Source: Fidelibacterota bacterium
GTDB lineage: Bacteria > Fidelibacterota > UBA2242
Direction: 5' to 3'
DNA length: 5,626 nt
NCBI GenBank assembly: GCA_023133185.1
Contig: JAGLWX010000406.1
Span: 1-5,626, forward strand
The position numbers and the translations under genes were made by a program. Shown one piece after another: positions 1 through 3,689 of the stretch. Positions within the stretch are counted from its first letter, which is position 1. Every line of letters starts with the position of its first letter. The notes under the pieces were generated by a model. The model saw only the letters and a list, made by a program, of their open reading frames with translations, was not told the origin of the DNA and searched no databases.

Positions 1-136
1 AACTGATAAATCAGTACAATTAATCGAAGAAACCACCATTTCCGTAGGAATCCCATTTGGGAAATGGCGCTGTTTCCATAACAGGGCGATTCATCGTCCT
101 TTGTTTGAATAGAACGTAGTGGTTTACCGCTTCGTG
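1..136 (+). repeat. Multi-hairpin REP-like unit, copy 1 (cut by window edge)
   Basis: First of five long copies of a ~140-base dispersed repeat; it begins at the window edge inside the conserved TTTCTGAACTGATAAATCAG start. In order it contains hairpin A (ACTGAT/ATCAGT around AA), a long hairpin B (CCATTTCC/GGAAATGG), hairpin E (CTGTT/AACAG, loop TCCAT), hairpin C (GGGCGAT/ATCGTCC, here with loop TC) and hairpin D (AGTGGT/ACCGCT around TT, outer arms ACG/CGT) preceded by GTAG. Copy-specific changes lie in loops (GTA for GCA inside B, TC for TT in C) and the T run after C is interrupted (TTTGTTT). It is noncoding; open frames crossing it on the minus strand are chance translations of the repeat. 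Confidence 0.9.
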
Positions 137-428
137 TTAAAACACCGTATCTAAAAATATTCATCTACTCTATCTCTTTTCTTCATGAACCGCTCTTGTT
201 ATAAGACTTATTTCTGAACTGATAAATCAGTACAATTAATCAAAGAAACCACCATTTCCGCAGGAATCCCATTGGGGAAATGGCGCTGTTTCGAAATGAC
301 AGGGCGATTCATCGTCCTTTTTTTGAATAGAACGTAGTGGTTTACCGCTTCGTGTCAACATACCGTATCTAAAAATATTCATCTACTCCATCTCTTTTCT
401 TCATGAACCGCTCTTGTCATCAGATTTC
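137..428 (+). repeat. Tandem repeat spacers (137-210 and 355-428)
   Basis: The ~74-base stretches after copies 1 and 2 are also homologous: both contain ACCGTATCTAAAAATATTC, then TCATCTACTC(T/C)ATCTC and GAACCGCTCTTGT. Units 1, 2 and 3 start 216 and 218 bases apart, so this is a direct tandem duplication of unit plus spacer. Copies 4 and 5 lack this spacer. A related stretch (GAACCGCTTGTCATCAGA) is at 1125-1142 beside the second repeat family. Confidence 0.85.
211..354 (+). repeat. Multi-hairpin REP-like unit, copy 2
   Basis: Complete copy, beginning TTTCTGAACTG and ending at CTTCGTG. Hairpins A, long B, E, C and D are all present. Hairpin E has the changed loop TCGAAAT and a closing T-G wobble (CTGTT/GACAG), so its stem is kept while the loop differs from copy 1. 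Hairpin C has loop TC and is followed by seven T. It is part of a tandem array with copies 1 and 3. Confidence 0.92.
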
Positions 429-550
429 TTTCTGAACTGATAAATCAGTACAATCAGTCGAAGAAACCACCATAAATGGTGCTGTTCCGAGATAACAGGG
501 TGATTTATCGTCCTTTGTTTGAATAGAACGTAGTGGTTTATCGCTTCGTT
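429..550 (+). repeat. Multi-hairpin REP-like unit, copy 3 (short form)
   Basis: Shorter copy of the unit. Hairpin B lacks the inner 22 bases of the other copies and is reduced to the palindrome CACCAT-AA-ATGGTG. Hairpin E has loop CCGAGAT with the CTGTT/AACAG stem intact. Hairpin C reads GGGTGAT/ATCGTCC and hairpin D reads AGTGGT/ATCGCT; in both, a C-to-T change turns a Watson-Crick pair into a G-T wobble on the plus strand. The T run is interrupted (TTTGTTT). Confidence 0.9.
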
Positions 551-552
551 GT

Positions 553-592
553 ACCATGGCGCTGTTTCCATAACAGGGTGATTTATCGCTTT
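553..592 (+). repeat. Partial REP-like unit (hybrid fragment)
   Basis: A fragment directly after copy 3 repeats the middle of the unit: the right arm of B, hairpin E (CTGTTTCCATAACAG) and the left half of hairpin C. It then continues as ATCGCTTTGTTG, which resembles the right half of hairpin D (ATCGCTTCGTTG in copy 3). It therefore looks like a deletion or recombination product joining the C and D hairpins. It lies about 38 bases beyond the transposase stop codon. Confidence 0.75.
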
Positions 593-630
593 GTTGACAG
601 TCAGCATACGACGCATTATTTCTACTTTTA

Positions 631-1053
631 TCAATCCTCACTATTAATCTCCTCATAATCTTCCCAGACTTCCTGTTCTTTATGATGTTCTTCCTGGTTT
701 TTAACATAATCGTATATTCTCTGATAATTCTCTTTTGAAACAGTCAAAACACCGTATCCTTTTTGCCAGTAGAGAATGTCATCACCAATGCATTCCTGAT
801 TAATAAAGTACGAAGATGAACCCTTTAATTGTCCCACTGCCTTTGCTACAGCCATTTTCGGTGGAATATATATCAACATGTGTAAATGGTCTTCAATACC
901 GCCAATTCTATGCAAATACAATCCAAGTTTCTTGCACTTATTCCATATAAAATGATTAACCTTTTCCTTTATATCTCCTTTCAGAAACTTCTGCCTACCT
1001 TTTGTTATGATGACAATATGGTAGTAAATCGATTTGTATGTTTTTCCTGTCAT
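631..1053 (-). CDS. REP-associated Y1 (IS200-like) transposase
   Basis: A 140-residue single-domain HUH nuclease of the Y1_Tnp family. Such enzymes nick and rejoin single-stranded DNA at hairpins through a tyrosine-DNA link. The N-terminal strand YHIVIITKGRQKF (11-23), the metal-binding H56-L57-H58 in EDHLHMLIYIPP, the WQKGYGVLTVS segment (96-106) and the helix carrying the likely catalytic Y116 before NQEEHH (119-124) are all present and in family order. The close IS200-like relatives I recall are about 150 residues or slightly longer, so the C-terminus is a little short, but all key residues remain. The start is supported by AAAGGA six bases upstream of ATG. It stands alone between hairpin units, three copies and a fragment beyond its stop and one copy upstream, with no typical IS ends hugging the gene. 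This is the arrangement of a RAYT, a domesticated transposase that acts on REP elements. Its action on these particular units is inferred. Confidence 0.9.
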   Translation of the reverse strand: MTGKTYKSIYYHIVIITKGRQKFLKGDIKEKVNHFIWNKCKKLGLYLHRIGGIEDHLHMLIYIPPKMAVAKAVGQLKGSSSYFINQECIGDDILYWQKGYGVLTVSKENYQRIYDYVKNQEEHHKEQEVWEDYEEINSED

Positions 1054-1059
1054 GTTATT

Positions 1060-1065
1060 TCCTTT
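1060..1065 (-). promoter_or_regulatory. Ribosome binding site of the transposase
   Basis: On the minus strand AAAGGA lies six bases before the ATG at 1053. It is the clearest Shine-Dalgarno match in the window; the Fic and lipoprotein starts have no comparable sequence. It decides the transposase start. Confidence 0.6.
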
Positions 1066-1138
1066 ACTTATAAAGCGCTTCCTATCGGGATCTTATCGAG
1101 AAAAGCACTATGTTGAATTTCACCGAACCGCTTGTCAT

Positions 1139-1178
1139 CAGACATCCGCCGGGGTGGAAAAGCAGAACCATATTTTGT
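1139..1178 (+). repeat. Second repeat family, left half (split copy)
   Basis: Forty bases from CAGACATCCGCCGGGG to CCATATTTTGT match 2507-2546 with a single G/A difference. They contain a small hairpin, CATCC/GGGTG around GCCG, in which the variable base changes a T-A pair into a T-G wobble on the plus strand. The other 30 bases of the same repeat resume at 1354, after 175 extra bases carrying hairpin unit copy 4. Confidence 0.9.
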
Positions 1179-1353
1179 GTAAGGTCTTCTTTCTGAACTG
1201 ATAAATCAGTACAATTAATCAAAGAAACCACCATTTCCGCAGGAATCCCATTGGGGAAATGGTGCTGTTTCCATAACAGGGCGATTTATCGTCCTTTTTT
1301 TGAATAGAACGTAGTGGTTTACCGCTTCGTGTCAACATGTTTCATTCTTTAAA
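1179..1353 (+). mobile_element. 175-base insertion carrying a REP-like unit
   Basis: These bases interrupt a 70-base repeat that is continuous at 2507-2576. The insertion holds one full hairpin unit (1190-1331) with short flanks, 11 bases on the left and 22 on the right. No target duplication is visible at its ends, as expected for Y1 transposase chemistry. A deletion in the other copy, or recombination between repeats, would give the same picture, so the mechanism is inferred. Confidence 0.6.
1190..1331 (+). repeat. Multi-hairpin REP-like unit, copy 4
   Basis: Complete unit from TTTCTGAACTG to CTTCGTG, lying between the Fic and transposase genes. Hairpin B is longest here, with CACCATTTCC/GGAAATGGTG giving ten pairs; copies 1, 2 and 5 have CG in place of TG at the foot. 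Hairpin E is CTGTT/AACAG. Hairpin C (1279-1294) has loop TT and is followed by seven T. Hairpin D is intact with GTAG at its foot. Confidence 0.92.
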
Positions 1354-1383
1354 TCTTCCTCAAAGTTACACATCAGTTGTTAC
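1354..1383 (+). repeat. Second repeat family, right half (split copy)
   Basis: Thirty bases, TCTTCCTCAAAGTTACACAT and onward to GTTAC, match 2547-2576 with one difference. At 2507-2576 this half directly follows the 40-base left half; here the two are separated by the 175-base insertion. It begins 31 bases beyond the Fic stop codon. Confidence 0.88.
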
Positions 1384-1414
1384 CCGCTTCAGTACCTATA
1401 TCATTAGGTATTAC

Positions 1415-2467
1415 CTATTCCCATCTATTTGTCCTCTGCCATTGAGCGCTTTGTCCTCTGCCAAGGCACTTTACTTTTTTATCTTTTTGTAGAGATTTCA
1501 ACGTTTTGCGGATGAGGTCAATGCTCACGCCCGGACACTTTCTTTGAATTTCTGAAATATGGAAATTTCCCAAAGTTTTTTCAATGGCATTGATAATCAG
1601 CTCTGTTTTTTCACCTTTTACATAAGTTATTCGTCCGGCTTGTTTCTCGAATTCCCGGTATGCGCTTTTCAGTATATACATCAGAAAATTGATATAATGC
1701 CAGGGATTATGTTTTCCCTCGTGCCAGCTTTTTGAACTCAGCTCCAGCGTTTCATAATAGCGTTTTTTATTCTCTTCGATCAATCGTTCCAGACTGATAT
1801 ATCTTCCAACTTTATAGCCGGCTTGATAGCATTGCAACAGGAACAGCAGGCGGGATACGCGACCGTTTCCGTCGCGAAAGGGATGGATACACAGAAAATC
1901 GAGATTAAATGCCGCAATTGCAATCAGTTGGTGAATATAGCGTTCTCTAAGACATTGATTATAAAGTTTGATCGACTTTTTGATGTAGTGATCAACATTG
2001 TCCGGACTAACGGTTTTAAAGCGAATTCTTACATTGCCATTGGGATAGGTCTGGATAATTTCGCCCGGTTTTTCTTTATATTTTCCCGAATCCCACATAT
2101 CGCTTTTGATCAAATTGTGAAACTTTTTAATAGTCTCTTCGCTCAGAGAAATAAGTTTCTTCTTTGTGTGAATTAAATTCAGAGCATCCCTGTAACCGCT
2201 TACTTCTTCCTCACGGCGGTCTTTTAAAAGCGGTTTCCCTAATATAACTGTTGCCACCCTTGATTTGTCTATTTCAACTCCTTCGATTCTGTTTGAAGAA
2301 ATTGCGCTTTCTATCAGAGCATGCTCGCGCAGGGCTTTTAGTTTCTGGGGCGACTGTTTAATGAAAAGTTCCTGTTTACCAAGAGCTTCTCCTAAATCCG
2401 CTAAATAGAATGCTGAAATAGCTGGAATTGATTCCGGTGGGTTTGAAAAAAGTTGGAGTGTTTTCAT
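1415..2467 (-). CDS. Class II Fic family protein with winged helix
   Basis: A 350-residue cytoplasmic Fic protein. Enzymes of this family usually transfer AMP from ATP to a hydroxyl of a target protein, and some act as regulators or toxins. The core motif H195-PFRDGNGR-203 followed by VSR is complete, including catalytic H195, acidic D199 and phosphate-binding G200-N201-G202-R203. The N-terminal helix carries S58-NRI-E62-G63, matching the (S/T)xxxE(G/N) inhibitory motif; its position before the core makes this class II, so the enzyme is probably autoinhibited. Residues 130-155 likely form the target-binding flap. Residues 287-345 (HISEIQRKCPGVSIDLIRKT) look like a winged helix, common in this subfamily and possibly used for DNA binding or autoregulation. 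The length is normal for the family. The ATG start fits the Fic_N domain, although no clear ribosome site precedes it. No antitoxin-like partner is adjacent, and the target is unknown. Repeats flank it on both sides. Confidence 0.93.
   Translation of the reverse strand: MKTLQLFSNPPESIPAISAFYLADLGEALGKQELFIKQSPQKLKALREHALIESAISSNRIEGVEIDKSRVATVILGKPLLKDRREEEVSGYRDALNLIHTKKKLISLSEETIKKFHNLIKSDMWDSGKYKEKPGEIIQTYPNGNVRIRFKTVSPDNVDHYIKKSIKLYNQCLRERYIHQLIAIAAFNLDFLCIHPFRDGNGRVSRLLFLLQCYQAGYKVGRYISLERLIEENKKRYYETLELSSKSWHEGKHNPWHYINFLMYILKSAYREFEKQAGRITYVKGEKTELIINAIEKTLGNFHISEIQRKCPGVSIDLIRKTLKSLQKDKKVKCLGRGQSAQWQRTNRWE
1428..1463 (+). repeat. Short direct repeat at the Fic C-terminus
   Basis: TTTGTCCTCTGCCA occurs at 1428-1441 and again at 1450-1463, 22 bases apart. 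Both lie in the last codons of the Fic gene but in different reading frames (GRGQS and WQRTN), so the repeat is at the DNA level. The family usually ends near the GRGxSAxW segment; the extra residues after it may come from this duplication. Confidence 0.6.
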
Positions 2468-2506
2468 TCTAAAATCTCAATCTTTTAAAATCTTAGCTCT
2501 TTTCAC

Positions 2507-2576
2507 CAGACATCCGCCGGGATGGAAAAGCAGAACCATATTTTGTTCTTCCTCAAAGTTACACATCAGTTATTAC
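2507..2576 (+). repeat. Second repeat family, uninterrupted copy
   Basis: Seventy bases in which the 40-base and 30-base halves seen at 1139-1178 and 1354-1383 are contiguous, with one mismatch in each half. It lies just upstream of the Fic start and overlaps the stop codon of the short remnant frame at 2573. The CATCC/GGATG hairpin has loop GCCG here. I do not recognise the family. A 29-codon minus-strand frame (ATG at 2566, stop at 2477) crosses it, but without a ribosome site and within repeated DNA. Confidence 0.88.
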
Positions 2577-2686
2577 ACTCTTTTAGAGGTATTGCCCAAT
2601 TCTTTTTCCAATTCTCGCACAACCTGTGCGTGTTTTATAAGACTGTTAGAATATGACAGGAAAAATGCTATCATACGGCTTAGATC
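2573..2686 (-). pseudogene. Possible 3' remnant of a disrupted gene
   Basis: Between hairpin unit copy 5 and the 70-base repeat, 37 sense codons and a TAA stop read in one frame with gene-like composition. After a hydrophobic stretch (MIAFFLSYS) comes a charged helical tail (KHAQVVRELEKELGN). The frame continues upstream only through the hairpin repeat, whose translation is not meaningful, so this could be the end of a gene broken by the repeat. It could also be a tiny gene from the ATG within RMIAFF, or chance. I recognise no family. Confidence 0.25.
2616..2630. repeat. Perfect inverted repeat CGCACA/TGTGCG
   Basis: Six perfectly complementary bases flank the loop ACC (plus strand). It falls inside the possible remnant frame and is followed on the plus strand by TGTTTTATAA. 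It could be a weak terminator-like stem or a protein-binding palindrome; nothing else supports a function. Confidence 0.35.
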
Positions 2687-2827
2687 TTTCTGAACTGATA
2701 AATCAGTACAATTATCAAAGAAACCACCATTTCCGCAGGAATCCCATTGGGGAAATGGCGCTGTTTCCATAACAGGGCGATTTATCGTCCTTTTTTTGAA
2801 TAAAACGTAGTGGTTTACCGCTTCGTG
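2687..2827 (+). repeat. Multi-hairpin REP-like unit, copy 5
   Basis: Complete unit lying 46 bases beyond the lipoprotein stop. Hairpin positions: A 2694-2707; B arms 2727-2734 and 2751-2758; E CTGTT/AACAG just after B; C 2775-2790; D 2805-2826, with GTAG at 2807-2810 at its foot. Compared with copy 4 it has one base missing in the A-B linker (ATTATC for ATTAATC) and one A/G change before D. It stands alone, without the 74-base spacer seen in the tandem array. Confidence 0.92.
2775..2797 (+). terminator. Terminator-like hairpin C plus T run
   Basis: GGGCGAT/ATCGTCC around TT is followed at once by seven T, the shape of an intrinsic terminator for plus-strand transcripts. The same arrangement recurs in copy 2 (302-324) and copy 4 (1279-1301); copies 1 and 3 have the T run broken by G. 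All nearby genes are transcribed from the other strand, where this would give an A run, so it would not end their messages. It could stop antisense transcription, or be only part of the repeat's fold. Confidence 0.3.
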
Positions 2828-2873
2828 ATGACATGAAATATACTTTTAAACCATTATCCATTTTCTTATCTCA

Positions 2874-3689
2874 TCACTCAATCTTTAAAATCCCAACTGT
2901 CTTTTCTTCAATTTCGACAACATTGTTATTTTCATCTCTGAAAGTACAATTATCTGTAAAACCAATCTGAGTTATACCTGAAGTAAGACCTTTAATTTCC
3001 AGAACAGCCAAAGTACCTGTACCAGAAACCGTCGGACTGGTATTCGATGTCCTGACTAACACTACTCCTGCTTTTCCATTTTCATTATCAATCTCTTTGA
3101 AGGTAACTGATAAATCTCCACCATCAAACATGAATGCCCCGTAAATAACATCTTTTACCTGAATGATAGAAGGATCGAAGGTCAATTCAATTTCTGCGCC
3201 CATTACGTTTTCTACTTCTTCAGCCAGGATTTCAATTTCAAATTCCTCTCCAACGGATACTTCTTTATATCTGGGACAAACCATCATAGCCGGTCCTTTA
3301 ACGGCATCCACCGAAAAGTGAAACGCATTCGCATCACCTTCGACTGGCACCGTCTGATTAGTCCGGGCTTTTATTTCAAACTGGTAATTCCCTTCGTCCA
3401 AATATCGTAGGGTCACACTGGTATCCCTTGTCCAATCAGACCAGGCATTCTCGTTTAATCGGTAACTGTATTCATACGCCGTTGCATTTCCTATCCAGGT
3501 GAGTGTGGCTGAAGTTGTATCAATTACTTCACCATAAAAGACCGTTCCGGTTATACTGGCTTGTGGGAGTTCATAATCCGGATTATCGGGATCGAATGGA
3601 TTAGTTGGAGGCAGAAGATCATCGTTTGGAGAGCATGCAAAGAATATGCTCGCAATTGTGATGAACACTATATGATTAAGTTTTATCAT
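2874..3689 (-). CDS. Cohesin-domain lipoprotein with Ig-like domain
   Basis: A 271-residue exported protein. An N-terminal hydrophobic segment ends in SIFFAC, with C19 as the likely lipidated cysteine; phenylalanines at -2 and -3 make the lipobox unusual. The proline- and aspartate-rich linker NPFDPDNPDY (30-39) is typical of FCB-group lipoproteins as I recall them. Residues ~45-128 resemble an Ig or fibronectin-like fold (YEYSYRLNENAWSDW, then GNYQFEIKART). Residues ~133-270 resemble a cohesin domain (EVSVGEEFEIEI, GAEIELTFDPSIIQVKDV, GTLAVLEIKG). Cohesins bind dockerins in cellulosomes but also occur singly in many non-cellulolytic bacteria, and no dockerin is seen here, so a general surface-binding role is the safer call. 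The ATG overlaps the upstream stop as ATGA (3686-3689) with no strong ribosome site, suggesting translational coupling to the PEGA gene. Confidence 0.85.
   Translation of the reverse strand: MIKLNHIVFITIASIFFACSPNDDLLPPTNPFDPDNPDYELPQASITGTVFYGEVIDTTSATLTWIGNATAYEYSYRLNENAWSDWTRDTSVTLRYLDEGNYQFEIKARTNQTVPVEGDANAFHFSVDAVKGPAMMVCPRYKEVSVGEEFEIEILAEEVENVMGAEIELTFDPSIIQVKDVIYGAFMFDGGDLSVTFKEIDNENGKAGVVLVRTSNTSPTVSGTGTLAVLEIKGLTSGITQIGFTDNCTFRDENNNVVEIEEKTVGILKIE

Noticed and set aside
1..550. CRISPR-like array of regular direct repeats
   Set aside because: Units are ~140 bases, the spacers are homologous to each other rather than unique, and no cas gene is present.
401..707. Two minus-strand open frames of 77 and 95 codons over copy 3 and the 3' part of the transposase gene
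   Set aside because: They translate the hairpin repeat, giving recurring INHPV or DKSPC segments, and one overlaps the transposase in another frame; no domain or ribosome site supports them.
1323..1338. TTGACA on the minus strand next to hairpin D of copies 2 and 4 as a -35 box
   Set aside because: No -10 sequence lies at a usable distance; the nearest TATTCA is 23 bases away.
631..2467. Fic and transposase as a toxin or defence pair
   Set aside because: They are separated by ~360 bases of repeats, and no antitoxin or other defence gene is seen; the inhibitory motif is already inside the Fic protein.
2477..2566. A 29-codon minus-strand frame ending 9 bases before the Fic start, as a leader peptide
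   Set aside because: It has no ribosome site and comes mostly from the repeated 70-base element; the split copy does not preserve it.
2687..2770. N-terminal part of a 65-codon minus-strand frame beginning METAPFPQWDS
   Set aside because: It lies wholly in hairpin unit copy 5, and the same peptide would be encoded by other copies; only the part beyond the repeat might be a gene remnant.
2825..2877. Inverted repeat GTGATGA/TCATCAC across the lipoprotein stop as its terminator
   Set aside because: The arms are 39 bases apart and no T run follows on the minus strand.
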